DNA from: Bacillus tianshenii
Lineage (GTDB): Bacteria; Bacillota; Bacilli; Bacillales; Bacillaceae_N
Direction of reading: 5' to 3'
DNA: 64,000 nt
NCBI GenBank assembly: GCA_020524525.2
Contig: CP129018.1
Span: forward strand, 2,670,115 to 2,734,114
In this document: positions 24,273-32,527 of the stretch, one piece after another
Layout: every line of letters begins with the position of its first letter
How positions within the stretch are numbered: the first letter of the stretch is position 1
Notes under the pieces: model-generated
Seen by the model: only the letters and a program-made list of their open reading frames with translations
What the model was told of the DNA's origin: nothing
The model's database searches: none
Program-made: the position numbers and the translations under genes

Positions 24273-24458
24273 GATCTAGCTGCGAAAGGCAGGCTGCGCG
24301 AGTTGCTTCCGACGCACAGGATGTGCTAGCGTCGGTGTTGAAACAGGACGTTTCGTTCTTAACCGACGTTCCTTTTAATGCGTCGAAAGCAAAGAACGGC
24401 TTTCTCTGTGTGAAGGCTCCAGCAAACAATATTTCTAAGCGGCCCACCTCCGCTTTTC
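24273..24458 (-). repeat. Chimeric type A modular repeat
   Basis: Minus strand: the 5' arm is of the A1 kind (GGTGGGC, bulge CGCTT, AGAAAT) whereas the 3' arm is of the A2/A3 kind (CAGCCT next to GCCTTTC). P1 and P2 therefore cannot pair, but inner P3 (TTGCT/AGCAA) and the apical GAAAGC/GCTTTC hairpin remain. It contains the same roughly 65-nt internal expansion as copy A3. Confidence 0.75.
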
Positions 24459-24465
24459 TTTTTGG

Positions 24466-24583
24466 CCAGCTACGGTGGCTAGGGGCTCGAGGTCATAAGT
24501 CAGTCTGTTGCGGGAACTAAGGGCGGTTCCCTCCACATTCTGCCTTATGCTTGTCGCCCCTGAGCGAGCCACCTCCGCTTTTC
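24466..24583 (-). repeat. Modular structured repeat, type B (copy B3)
   Basis: Minus strand ends GAAAAGCGGAG ... GTAGCTGG. P1 GGTGGCT (24567-24573) / AGCCACC (24474-24480), 5-nt bulge CGCTC, P2 AGGGGC/GCCCCT, P3 CATAAG/CTTATG, P4 core GGGAAC/GTTCCC. P1, P2 and P4 differ from B1 by paired changes. Confidence 0.85.
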
Positions 24584-24587
24584 TTAT

Positions 24588-24601
24588 CGTAAGCGTTTTC
24601 A
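24588..24601 (+). promoter_or_regulatory. cre site (CcpA) upstream of the TRAP operon
   Basis: CGTAAGCGTTTTCA agrees with the cre consensus TGWAARCGYTWWCW at 13 of 14 positions. It lies about 130 bp before dctP, suggesting carbon catabolite control of dicarboxylate uptake. Confidence 0.7.
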
Positions 24602-24609
24602 GACCAAAA

Positions 24610-24648
24610 TGAACAAAATTAACAATATGAACAAATTCTTAACAATTT
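24610..24648 (+). promoter_or_regulatory. Tandem direct repeats, candidate DctR sites
   Basis: TGAACAAAATTAACAATA (24610-24627) is followed directly by TGAACAAATTCTTAACAATT, a near copy with a period of about 18 bp, two helical turns. Placement upstream of dctP beside dctR fits activator binding; this is inference. Confidence 0.55.
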
Positions 24649-24697
24649 GCTTATTGAAGGCTAACATTTAATTATAAATATTCTAAATATTTTTGAT

Positions 24698-24712
24698 GTT
24701 AGTCAAACTAAC
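24698..24712 (+). promoter_or_regulatory. Inverted repeat in the dctP leader
   Basis: GTTAGT-CAA-ACTAAC, perfect 6-bp arms, 6 bp upstream of the ribosome-site region (GAAGGGGG). It could be an operator or a small hairpin protecting the mRNA 5' end. Confidence 0.4.
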
Positions 24713-24733
24713 AATTCGAAGGGGGAATTTTTT

Positions 24734-25795
24734 ATGTTTAAGAAGTGGGCGATGTTAACCATGGCTTTCGTATTAGCATTAGGCGTACTTGCTGGCTGTG
24801 GAGCTCGTAATCAAGAAAGTTCGAGTGCACCTGCAGAAGGTGAAGGTGGAGAAGGTCAAGCATCTGATGAGAAAATCGTTGTGAAGTTTTCGCACGTTGT
24901 AGCTGAAAATACGCCAAAAGGTCAAGCAGCGAACATGTTTGAAGAATTAGCTGAGGAATATACAGGTGGAAAAGTTGATGTGCAAGTATTCCCTAACTCC
25001 CAGCTATACAATGATGACGATGTATTAGCAGCTGTTCAACAAAACAATGTTCAATTAGCAGCTCCGGCAACATCTAAAGTGTCAAAGCTTTTCCCAGAGT
25101 GGACGATCTTTGACTTTCCATTCGCATTTCCTAATGTAGAAGCCGTTCAAGCAGCAATGGAAAGCGAAGAAATTGGTGGAAAACTATTTGGCATGTTAAA
25201 AGAGCAAAACCTATATGGTCTTGCAATGTGGGATAACGGTTTTAAACAAATGACACTTGATGAAAAGCCACTTATTAAGCCTGAAGATTTTGAAGGGCAA
25301 AAGTTCCGCGTTATGTCTAGTAAAGTTCTTGAAGCTCAATTTGAGGCAGTAAATGCAAATCCTACACCAATGCCTTTCAGTGAAGTATACAGCGCACTTG
25401 AGCAAGGTGTTATCGATGGACAGGAAAATACACTTTCAAACATTTACTCTAAGAAATTCCATGAAGTACAAAAATATATGACAATCAGTAACCACGGTTA
25501 CCTTGGCTATGCAGTAATTACAAATGCTGAATTCTGGGAAGGACTTCCAGAAGACGTACGTGAAGGTCTTGAGCAAGCACTAAATGAAACAACTACTTGG
25601 GTACGTGAAAATGGACAGCGTTTGAATGATGAAGAATTAGAAAAAATCAAAGCTGATGGCACACTTGAAGAAATTCATGAACTAACTGATGAAGAGAAAC
25701 AAGTTTGGATGGAAGCAATGGACCCAGTTTATAAGCAATTTGAAGAAGAAGTTGGGAAAGACTTAATCGATGCTGTTAAGGCATTACGTAATTAA
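24734..25795 (+). CDS. dctP: TRAP transporter solute-binding lipoprotein DctP
   Basis: A 353-residue DctP-family receptor. The N-terminal signal ends in the lipobox LAGC with Cys22, so the mature protein is a lipoprotein on the outer face of the membrane. SHVVAENTPKGQAANMFEE and DNGFKQMT are family signatures, and the Arg in KFRVMSS is in the place of the residue that holds the carboxylate. It is close to the DctB-like protein at 20.6 kb (same SHVVAENTPKG, NISNHGYLGY core), so C4-dicarboxylates are the likely substrate. A GGGGG ribosome site precedes the ATG. A terminator separates it from dctQM, as is common where the receptor is made in excess. Confidence 0.93.
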   Translation: MFKKWAMLTMAFVLALGVLAGCGARNQESSSAPAEGEGGEGQASDEKIVVKFSHVVAENTPKGQAANMFEELAEEYTGGKVDVQVFPNSQLYNDDDVLAAVQQNNVQLAAPATSKVSKLFPEWTIFDFPFAFPNVEAVQAAMESEEIGGKLFGMLKEQNLYGLAMWDNGFKQMTLDEKPLIKPEDFEGQKFRVMSSKVLEAQFEAVNANPTPMPFSEVYSALEQGVIDGQENTLSNIYSKKFHEVQKYMTISNHGYLGYAVITNAEFWEGLPEDVREGLEQALNETTTWVRENGQRLNDEELEKIKADGTLEEIHELTDEEKQVWMEAMDPVYKQFEEEVGKDLIDAVKALRN

Positions 25796-25804
25796 TGTTA
25801 GATG

Positions 25805-25829
25805 AGGGGGAGCACTTTCCCCCTTTTTA
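25805..25829 (+). terminator. Attenuating terminator between dctP and dctQ
   Basis: AGGGGGA/TTCCCCCT stem with a T5 run directly after it, 9 bp past the dctP stop. Partial readthrough would give more receptor than membrane subunits. Confidence 0.8.
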
Positions 25830-25974
25830 TAACCAAAACCTTTCTTGCCTCACCATTGGTTATGAACAACTCTACTTTCCTCATATTTAATATTTATTAA
25901 TACTGAATCTTCTACTTATACCCAGGCGTATGATTTTTTATTGAAATGGATTTTCTAGAAAGAGGGGATTGAAC

Positions 25975-26481
25975 GTGAAAGTCCTTAATACACTGTTAAA
26001 CCGCTTAGAAGAAATTGCAGTCGGACTTGCCCTTGTCGTTGGCGTTACGCTTACATTTATTGAAGTTGTTTTACGCTACGGTTTTGGAGGCTCACTTGGC
26101 TTTACACATGAACTTGTCGTTTATTTATTAATTTTTACTGGCTTAATTGGTGCTTCGATTGGGGTACGTGAAAAGGTTCACTTAGGTGTAGATTTAGTCG
26201 TTCAACAATTTCCTTACTCCATTCAAAAAGGTATTACAATATTAACACTTTCCGTCTGTACGTTGTTTTGCTTCTTAATTGCATTGTTAGGTTATCAGCA
26301 CATCCTAATTATTATGGAATTTGGACAAGTAACACCAGAAATGGAAGTACCTCTTTACGTTCCTAAAGCAATCGTTCCACTTGCATTCGGATTAATGTCA
26401 ATTCGTTTTATTCAAGAAATTGTGAAAGTAATCAAAACACCTGCAGAGCTTGTCCTACATCAAGAAGGAGGGGTGAAATAA
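25975..26481 (+). CDS. dctQ: TRAP transporter small membrane subunit DctQ
   Basis: A protein of 168 residues with four predicted membrane segments, the usual layout of DctQ: AVGLALVVGVTLTFIEVVLRYGF, ELVVYLLIFTGLIGASIGV, ITILTLSVCTLFCFLIALLG and AIVPLAFGLMSIRFIQEIV. RYGFG and the HLGVDLVV segment are family hallmarks. It pairs with DctM and is needed for receptor-dependent uptake. GTG at 25975 is the better start because AGAGGGG is 6-7 bp upstream; a TTG 6 bp earlier is too close to it. The stop overlaps the start of dctM (TAATG), so the two subunits are translationally coupled. Confidence 0.9.
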   Translation: MKVLNTLLNRLEEIAVGLALVVGVTLTFIEVVLRYGFGGSLGFTHELVVYLLIFTGLIGASIGVREKVHLGVDLVVQQFPYSIQKGITILTLSVCTLFCFLIALLGYQHILIIMEFGQVTPEMEVPLYVPKAIVPLAFGLMSIRFIQEIVKVIKTPAELVLHQEGGVK

Positions 26482-27893
26482 TGCAAGCTGCTAAACTTGA
26501 GTCAAACACACCGGAAATTAATAAGCCAGGTTCACCACTGAAGCGTCTTTTCTCAGCCTTATGTGTTTTGCTTTCTTTAGGCGGGACAGTCTATGCAATG
26601 CAAACAGGAAACATGGGGCTTGCACTTTTCACCATATTATTCCTGTTCTTACTGCTCGGTTTACCAATTGCAATCTCATTGGGTCTTGCATCACTCGTAA
26701 CAATTTATTATTTTACAACTGACCCATTACCTGACTTAGCAGGTAAAGTTTTTTCAGGCTTAAACAGCTTTCCACTAATGGCAATTCCATTCTTCGTCCT
26801 TGCTGGTAATATCTTTACCACAGGGGGAGTTGCAAAACGATTAATTAACCTTACGAATGCTTGGGTTGGCCATATACCTGGAGGATTATCGATTGCGGGC
26901 GTTGTTTCCTGTGCCCTATTCGCTGCCATTTCTGGCTCTTCACCAGCAACAGTTGTTGCTATCGGGGGCATCATGATTCCAGCGATGGTTAAGAACAATT
27001 ATGATAAAAGCTATGCAGTCGGTTCGATCTCAACTGCCGGTTCACTCGGCATCCTTATACCGCCAAGTATTCCGATGATCGTATATGCAGTTACAGTTGA
27101 GCAATCTGTGGGAAAATTGTTTTTAGCAGGTATTGTGCCTGGTATTCTTCTAATGTCACTACTTGCTTTTGTTAGTTTCTATCGTGCGAAAAAATTCAAC
27201 TTTGCCCGTGCAGAAAAAGCCACATTTGGCGAAAGAATGAAAGCACTACGACAGGCAGTCTGGAGCTTATCCTTGCCAATTATCGTAATCGGTGGAATTT
27301 ACAGCGGGATATTTACACCAACTGAATCAGCTGCTGTGGCATGTATTTTCGGTCTTATTGTCGGCTTGTTTCTTCATAGAGATTTAAAGCTTAAGGATAT
27401 CCCTGGAATTCTTGTTGATTCGAGCAAAACAACTGCAATGCTATTTTTCATCATTACGATGGCAATGGTATTTGCTCACATCTTAACTCTTGAACGTATT
27501 CCACATTCAATCGCTGAGTTAATTACAGATTGGAATGTTGGTCCGATTGTCTTCTTATTAATCGTAAACGTATTGTTATTCTTTGCAGGACAATTTATGG
27601 AGCCAACTGCGATTATTACGATTTTAGCTCCAATTCTTTTCCCAGTTGCAATGGCACTCGGAATTGATCCAATTCACTTCGGTATTATCATGGTAGTGAA
27701 TATGGAAGTCGGTATGATTACACCGCCTGTAGGCTTAAACCTCTATGTTGCCAGCGGGATAACGGACATGCCTCTTATTGACGTAACAAAAGCTGCAGTT
27801 CCTTGGCTTATTGCCGTCGTTGTCGGTCTTATCCTTGTCACATATATACCGGCAATCAGCTTGTGGCTTCCAAACTTATTATACGGACTATAA
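26481..27893 (+). CDS. dctM: TRAP transporter large permease subunit DctM
   Basis: A 470-residue permease with about twelve to fourteen hydrophobic segments. GSLGILIPPSIPMIVYAV (near residue 190) and MITPPVGLNLYV (near 415) are the duplicated DctM signature motifs with the PPS/PPVGLN turns. An extra N-terminal pair of helices precedes the core. The protein carries out sodium-coupled import with DctP and DctQ. GGAGGGG lies 8 bp before the ATG. The operon ends with a strong hairpin. Sodium coupling is family knowledge, not visible here. Confidence 0.94.
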   Translation: MQAAKLESNTPEINKPGSPLKRLFSALCVLLSLGGTVYAMQTGNMGLALFTILFLFLLLGLPIAISLGLASLVTIYYFTTDPLPDLAGKVFSGLNSFPLMAIPFFVLAGNIFTTGGVAKRLINLTNAWVGHIPGGLSIAGVVSCALFAAISGSSPATVVAIGGIMIPAMVKNNYDKSYAVGSISTAGSLGILIPPSIPMIVYAVTVEQSVGKLFLAGIVPGILLMSLLAFVSFYRAKKFNFARAEKATFGERMKALRQAVWSLSLPIIVIGGIYSGIFTPTESAAVACIFGLIVGLFLHRDLKLKDIPGILVDSSKTTAMLFFIITMAMVFAHILTLERIPHSIAELITDWNVGPIVFLLIVNVLLFFAGQFMEPTAIITILAPILFPVAMALGIDPIHFGIIMVVNMEVGMITPPVGLNLYVASGITDMPLIDVTKAAVPWLIAVVVGLILVTYIPAISLWLPNLLYGL

Positions 27894-27894
27894 A

Positions 27895-27927
27895 AAGAAG
27901 CGGCGCCTCTTTGGCAGCCGCTTCTTT
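27895..27927 (+). terminator. Terminator of dctQM
   Basis: AAGAAGCGGC/GCCGCTTCTT, perfect 10-bp stem beginning 2 bp after the stop region, with a short T-run. Confidence 0.82.
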
Positions 27928-28001
27928 GCTTATTCTTTAATGTGGTGATTCGAATACGCTTCCGATGCACAGGACGTGACGCTCTTAGGCAGGGTTCCTT
28001 T

Positions 28002-28122
28002 GATCCAGCTGCGAAAGCCAAACCGTCGGGCTGCTTCACCCCTTCCTCCGAAAGCAAAAAACGGCTTTCTATGTCAGGAGTTCCACCAGCCGATCGGTTT
28101 AAGCAGGCTTTCTCCGCTTTTC
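28002..28122 (-). repeat. Modular structured repeat, type A (copy A4)
   Basis: Minus strand: P1 GAAAGCC (28106-28112) / GGCTTTC (28013-28019), 5-nt bulge TGCTT, P2 AAACCG (28095-28100) / CGGTTT (28020-28025), P3 GGCTG (28087-28091) / CAGCC (28029-28033), apical GAAAGC/GCTTTC. None of the P1-P3 sequences equals those of A1 or A2, yet all pair. The element begins with the final G of the menC stop codon TAG. A tail related to the 24.2 kb debris extends to about 27950. Confidence 0.85.
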
Positions 28123-29252
28123 TATATTTTAAAGGTTTCTTTTCGGACGGTTAGTCTTTCGAGGAAGCCTCTGTCTACGATTACACCGATTCCATGTTGG
28201 TCTGGTACTTGCATTGTGCCGTTTTGAACGGTCCATTCTGGTTTTACGATGTCTTGTTCCCAGTAACGGGATGAAGCTGATAGATCACCAGGGTAAACGA
28301 AATTGTCCAATGTTGAAATTGCGACATTGTGGGCGCGGCCAATACCTGATTCTAATAATCCTCCACACCAAACAGGAATGTTATGCTCCTTGCATAAGTC
28401 GTGAATTCGCTTAGCAGCTGTAATGCCGCCGACTCGACCAATTTTCAAATTAACAACTTTGCATCCTCCTAATTGGACAGCCTTCTTTGCAGATTCGTAA
28501 GAAGTAATGCTTTCGTCTAAACAGATTGGCGTTTGAATTTGTTTTTGTAATAAAGAATGTTCGATTATATCATCAAACCCAAGTGGCTGTTCAATCATTA
28601 AAAGGTTATACTCATCAAGTGCTTGTAAGTCTTCGATATCATTCAAGGTATACGAACTATTGGCATCTGCCATAAGAGGCAGATTAGGAAAGCGTTCACG
28701 GATAGGGGCAAGGATTTCTCTATCTTTCCCAGGCTTGATTTTGACTTTCACCCGTTCATACCCTTGGGCAAGATATTCATCGATTGCTTTAAGCATATCT
28801 GAAACAGGTTGAATCCCTACCACGACACCTGCTTTCACTTGTTTTCGTTTTCCGCCAATTACCTCTGCCAATGGCTTCTTCTGTCGCTTAGCAAATAGGT
28901 CCCACACAGCTTCATCTAGCGCTGACTTCGCCATATAATTCCGCTTATAAAGCGATAATTCTTCCAACAAGTCTTCTGGTCTACCAAGTGGCTTTTGGAA
29001 AACTTCAGGAATGAACACATCCTCAAGAATATGCCATGCCCCATTAATCGTTTCTTCTGTATACCACGGAACAGCGAATGCTGCACATTCTCCCCAACCT
29101 GTTTGTCCTTCTTCATCTTCCATTTCAACAATTATAAATGGTCGCTTTGTAATTGTTCCATAGCTTGCTGCAAAAGGCATTTTCAAATTCATCTCAATAT
29201 GGTGAAGCGTAATTTTGCGAATTTCCAACAGTTTCACATCCTCGTTATTCAT
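28122..29252 (-). CDS. menC: o-Succinylbenzoate synthase
   Basis: An enolase-superfamily enzyme that dehydrates SHCHC to o-succinylbenzoate in menaquinone synthesis. The N-terminal cap has LKMPFAASYGT; the barrel has the KxK motif VKVKIKPG, metal-binding DANSSYT, IEQPL and LDESI, then the second catalytic Lys in NLKIGRVGG. The longest frame starts at 29252 and overlaps the menE end by 8 bp. A TTG eight codons later (MEIRKITLHH) gives the usual MenC N-terminus and has AGGA upstream, so the true start is uncertain. The stop codon shares its last base with a repeat element. Confidence 0.95.
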   Translation of the reverse strand: MNNEDVKLLEIRKITLHHIEMNLKMPFAASYGTITKRPFIIVEMEDEEGQTGWGECAAFAVPWYTEETINGAWHILEDVFIPEVFQKPLGRPEDLLEELSLYKRNYMAKSALDEAVWDLFAKRQKKPLAEVIGGKRKQVKAGVVVGIQPVSDMLKAIDEYLAQGYERVKVKIKPGKDREILAPIRERFPNLPLMADANSSYTLNDIEDLQALDEYNLLMIEQPLGFDDIIEHSLLQKQIQTPICLDESITSYESAKKAVQLGGCKVVNLKIGRVGGITAAKRIHDLCKEHNIPVWCGGLLESGIGRAHNVAISTLDNFVYPGDLSASSRYWEQDIVKPEWTVQNGTMQVPDQHGIGVIVDRGFLERLTVRKETFKI

Positions 29253-30750
29253 TCATACGTTTCACTATCTTTTCATTTACCCATTTTTTAAGTGTTCGTC
29301 TTAATAATTTTTTCGAAGCATTACGTGGAAGTTGCTCTACCTTATAGAAAATCTTTGGCACTTTATATGAAGCAAGCTTTTGAGAGCAAAAATGAATTAA
29401 TTCATCTACAGATGCTGATTCACCTTCTTGAAAAACGACAAACGCCGCAGGCACCTCTCCCCACTTTTCACTTTCGACACCACATATACCTGCTTCTTCA
29501 ATTGCCTCATGTTCCAAAAGCACACTTTCAATTTCGGCAGGATAAACATTCTCTCCTCCTGAAATAAGCAAATCACTACGTCGGTCAAGAACATATAGAA
29601 ATCCATCTTCATCTAGAAACCCAATATCTCCTGTGTAAAACCAGCCATCTTGAATGGCTTCACGTGTCGCATCACGTCTACGATAATAACCATTTGTTAC
29701 GTTAGGTCCTTTTACAACAATTTCCCCAGCTTCATCAGACCGTGCTGCTCGTCCGTCTACCTCAATTCGAACAGAAGCAGGATATAGCGGCTTACCTGCT
29801 GAACCAAGCTTTGAAAGCATATATTCAGGGGCCAACGTTACAACTTGTGAAGCAGTCTCAGTCATTCCATACGTTTGAAAAATAGGAATATTACGTCCCT
29901 TGCACTCTTCAAGCAACGGCATCGGCGCAGGGCCTCCGCCAAGCAGGACACATCGCAATGATTTCGGATAAGCTTGTTTCCCTTGCTGCTTCAGCATTTC
30001 TGTTAACATTGCACTTACCACAGAAATCATCGTCACATTGTTTTCTTCGATTGACTTATTTACCTCATTAGGGTCAAAACGTTCGTGCAAAACAACCGTA
30101 ATGCCATAAAACATCGCTCTCATTAGAATTGATAAGCCACTGACATGAAAAATCGGTACACAAGCTAACCAACGATCATCAGCATGAAGACCAAGGTTTA
30201 ACGATGAACCAATCGCACTCCACCAATGATTTCCGTACGTAAGCTGAACTCCTTTTGGCTTTCCAGTCGTCCCTGATGTGTACATAATTGTATGTAATTC
30301 CTCTAGCTCAAACGTTTCTCTTAAAACAATGGGACCAGCTTGCTTCTCTTGTTGTAGCTGCTTAAAAGAATAAGAATGTACAGACGGTAAGTTTGTTGTT
30401 ATTTGATCGGCCACGTCTCCAAAATCTTTATCATAAAAAAAGGAAGAAACATGTGCATCATTCATTTGCCAAACAATTTCTTCCATAGTAAGGCGAACAT
30501 TTAACAGTACACAAACCGCCCCAATTGATTCTAATGCGCGAATAAGCACGACGCTCTCAACCCGGTTTTTAATAAGCAAACCACAATTGTCTCCAGGTTT
30601 GACACCTACTGCAGCTAACTGAGCGGCCATTTTCTTTGTTTCATGCAATAATTCTAAATAAGTGATTGTTTGTTTTTCCGTAATAATTGCCGGCCTATCA
30701 GGCGTTAAATTTGCTCTTTGTAAAAGCCAGTTCGGCATTGTTTCTGACAT
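29245..30750 (-). CDS. menE: o-Succinylbenzoate-CoA ligase
   Basis: An ANL-superfamily acyl-CoA synthetase of about 501 residues that activates o-succinylbenzoate with ATP and CoA. The AMP-binding P-loop MYTSGTTGKPKGVQ lies near 155, the YGMTETASQ motif near 295, YTGDIG near 375 and the hinge DRRSDLLISGGENVYP near 390, with the catalytic Lys in the NASKKLLRR tail. The ATG at 30750 is preferred; a GTG nine bases earlier is right beside the AAGGG site. The gene follows a hairpin that separates it from menB, so it may be partly independently expressed. Confidence 0.95.
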   Translation of the reverse strand: MSETMPNWLLQRANLTPDRPAIITEKQTITYLELLHETKKMAAQLAAVGVKPGDNCGLLIKNRVESVVLIRALESIGAVCVLLNVRLTMEEIVWQMNDAHVSSFFYDKDFGDVADQITTNLPSVHSYSFKQLQQEKQAGPIVLRETFELEELHTIMYTSGTTGKPKGVQLTYGNHWWSAIGSSLNLGLHADDRWLACVPIFHVSGLSILMRAMFYGITVVLHERFDPNEVNKSIEENNVTMISVVSAMLTEMLKQQGKQAYPKSLRCVLLGGGPAPMPLLEECKGRNIPIFQTYGMTETASQVVTLAPEYMLSKLGSAGKPLYPASVRIEVDGRAARSDEAGEIVVKGPNVTNGYYRRRDATREAIQDGWFYTGDIGFLDEDGFLYVLDRRSDLLISGGENVYPAEIESVLLEHEAIEEAGICGVESEKWGEVPAAFVVFQEGESASVDELIHFCSQKLASYKVPKIFYKVEQLPRNASKKLLRRTLKKWVNEKIVKRMNE

Positions 30751-30794
30751 TGTTCTCACACCCTTGTTGTTCTCTCCTTATTCTAACAAAGAAA

Positions 30795-30827
30795 AAGGAC
30801 ACATGCTTCTATTGAAGCAGTGTCCTT
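30795..30827 (-). terminator. Terminator-like hairpin between menB and menE
   Basis: AAGGACAC(AT)GCTTC pairs with GAAGC(A)GTGTCCTT and is followed by TTTTTC on the minus strand. It divides the men operon into menFDHB and menEC parts. Confidence 0.78.
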
Positions 30828-30854
30828 CGATTGAGTCAAACGCTCACAAATGGC

Positions 30855-31673
30855 TTACGGGAAGCGTGGGAATTGCTTGAAATCAGGTGTACGCTTTTCT
30901 TTAAATGCGTCGCGCCCTTCTTTTGCTTCATCAGTTGTATAATAAAGCAATGTTGCGTCCCCGCCGAATTGTTGCAGACCAGCTAGTCCATCTGTATCGG
31001 CATTGAAAGAAGCCTTTAAGAAACGAAGTGCTGTTGGTGACTTTTCAAGCATTTCCTTACACCATTGCACAGTTTCTTCTTCAAGCTTTTCAAGCGGAAC
31101 TACTGTATTGATTAAGCCCATGTCCAATGCTTCCTGCGCAGTGTATTGACGGCATAAATACCAGATTTCACGTGCTTTCTTATGCCCAACCATACGAGCA
31201 AGAAGTCCAGCACCATAACCAGCGTCAAAGCTTCCAACTTTCGGTCCTGTTTGACCGAAAATTGCATTATCTGCTGCAATTGTAAGGTCACAAACGACAT
31301 GAAGAACATGCCCGCCGCCAATTGCATAGCCTGATACCATTGCCACAACCGGCTTTGGTGTCACACGAATTAAACGTTGTAAATCTAATACATTTAGACG
31401 TGGAATTTTATCTTCGCCAACATATCCTCCGTGCCCGCGAACTTTCTGATCGCCTCCTGCACAGAAAGCGTCATCTCCTGCACCTGCTAAAATGATAACA
31501 CCGATGTTTGAATCATCGCGTGCATATGCAAACGCATCAATTAATTCATTTACTGTTTGCGGACGGAATGCATTACGAACCTCTGGACGGTTAATCGTAA
31601 TCTTCGCGATTCCATTATACGTTTCATACAAAATATCTTCGTAGTTACGTTCTTGTACCCATTCAACTGCCAT
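30855..31673 (-). CDS. menB: 1,4-Dihydroxy-2-naphthoyl-CoA synthase
   Basis: A 272-residue crotonase-fold enzyme closing the second ring of the naphthoquinone. [18 protein letters not shown] and the oxyanion-hole region [21 protein letters not shown] are typical of MenB, as are the tail motif [13 protein letters not shown] and the SFDAGYG segment with the catalytic Asp/Ser. Length is standard. An AAGGAGG site precedes the ATG. The gene follows menH by 47 bp in the same operon. It forms a hexamer in known structures, which is family knowledge. Confidence 0.97.
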   Translation of the reverse strand: MAVEWVQERNYEDILYETYNGIAKITINRPEVRNAFRPQTVNELIDAFAYARDDSNIGVIILAGAGDDAFCAGGDQKVRGHGGYVGEDKIPRLNVLDLQRLIRVTPKPVVAMVSGYAIGGGHVLHVVCDLTIAADNAIFGQTGPKVGSFDAGYGAGLLARMVGHKKAREIWYLCRQYTAQEALDMGLINTVVPLEKLEEETVQWCKEMLEKSPTALRFLKASFNADTDGLAGLQQFGGDATLLYYTTDEAKEGRDAFKEKRTPDFKQFPRFP

Positions 31674-31720
31674 TCCTTATGTACCTCCTTAAAGACTGCA
31701 CGTAGATGTGCTTTCTAAAA

Positions 31721-32527
31721 TTATGAATGCTCTTTCAAAGCATCTACTACTATTTTAGCAAAGATTTTTGGTTCTTCCAGATGAATTGTATGGCCTGCAT
31801 GATCAATTACTTGATGAAATGCGTTTGGAATAAGCTTTTTCATCTTTTTTGCAATTGTAAAAAATTTTTCATCCTCCTCGCCTGTTAACAAAAAAACAGG
31901 AAAATTGAATGTATTTAACTCATTCCACCATGAAGGCTGTTCACCTGTTCCCATTCCTCGCAAGCTGTTCGCTAAACCGCGTGGGACATTTTTTAGCCTT
32001 TGTTTCGTTTGCATTTCCTTCACTGCATCAGGTAAACGTTTTTGAGAGGCGAATAATGGAATGTTACCCCATTTCCCCACAAACCATTCCATTCCTTCTT
32101 GCTCAATTTTATTAGCAAGCATCCGATCTCGTTCACGTCGTTCTTCACGCTCTTCTTCTGTTTGTAGCCCTGGAGAGCTGCTTTCAAGAATAAGCTTGTG
32201 CACACGCTCTGGATAAATACTTGCAAATGATAAAGCAGTACGGCCTCCCATTGAATAGCCAAGCAGTGTCACTTTTTCCAAACCAAGCTGATCAAAAATT
32301 TCTTTTAAATCTTCAACGACTTCTTCCATTTGGTAACGCGCTTCATCATGCGGCTTTTCTGTTTTCCCATGCCCAATTAAATCAATTAACACAACTTGAG
32401 ATGCTTTTGAAAACTCTTCTACGAAAGGGAACCAATCGGCTGTAGAGCCTGTGAAACCGTGAAGGAGAACAAGTGGTTCGCCTTCCCCTTTCGTTTCAAC
32501 ATAGTAGTTCACATTACGAATTTTCAT
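31721..32527 (-). CDS. menH: SHCHC synthase MenH
   Basis: A 268-residue alpha/beta hydrolase-fold lyase that removes pyruvate from SEPHCHC. LLHGFTGSTADW holds the oxyanion region, Ser lies in GYSMGGRTAL, Asp in LTGEEDEKF and His in IDHAGHTIHLEEP, giving a full triad. The ATG at 32527 gives MKIRNVNYYVETKG; an earlier in-frame ATG is before the GAGG ribosome site. It overlaps the end of menD by 14 bp, so translation is coupled. Position in menF-D-H-B order removes doubt about which hydrolase it is. Confidence 0.93.
   Translation of the reverse strand: MKIRNVNYYVETKGEGEPLVLLHGFTGSTADWFPFVEEFSKASQVVLIDLIGHGKTEKPHDEARYQMEEVVEDLKEIFDQLGLEKVTLLGYSMGGRTALSFASIYPERVHKLILESSSPGLQTEEEREERRERDRMLANKIEQEGMEWFVGKWGNIPLFASQKRLPDAVKEMQTKQRLKNVPRGLANSLRGMGTGEQPSWWNELNTFNFPVFLLTGEEDEKFFTIAKKMKKLIPNAFHQVIDHAGHTIHLEEPKIFAKIVVDALKEHS

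Noticed and set aside
24256-24520. Open frames of 60-65 residues at 24.3-24.5 kb
   Set aside because: They are the repeat elements read in other frames; the same peptides recur at 38 kb because the DNA repeats.
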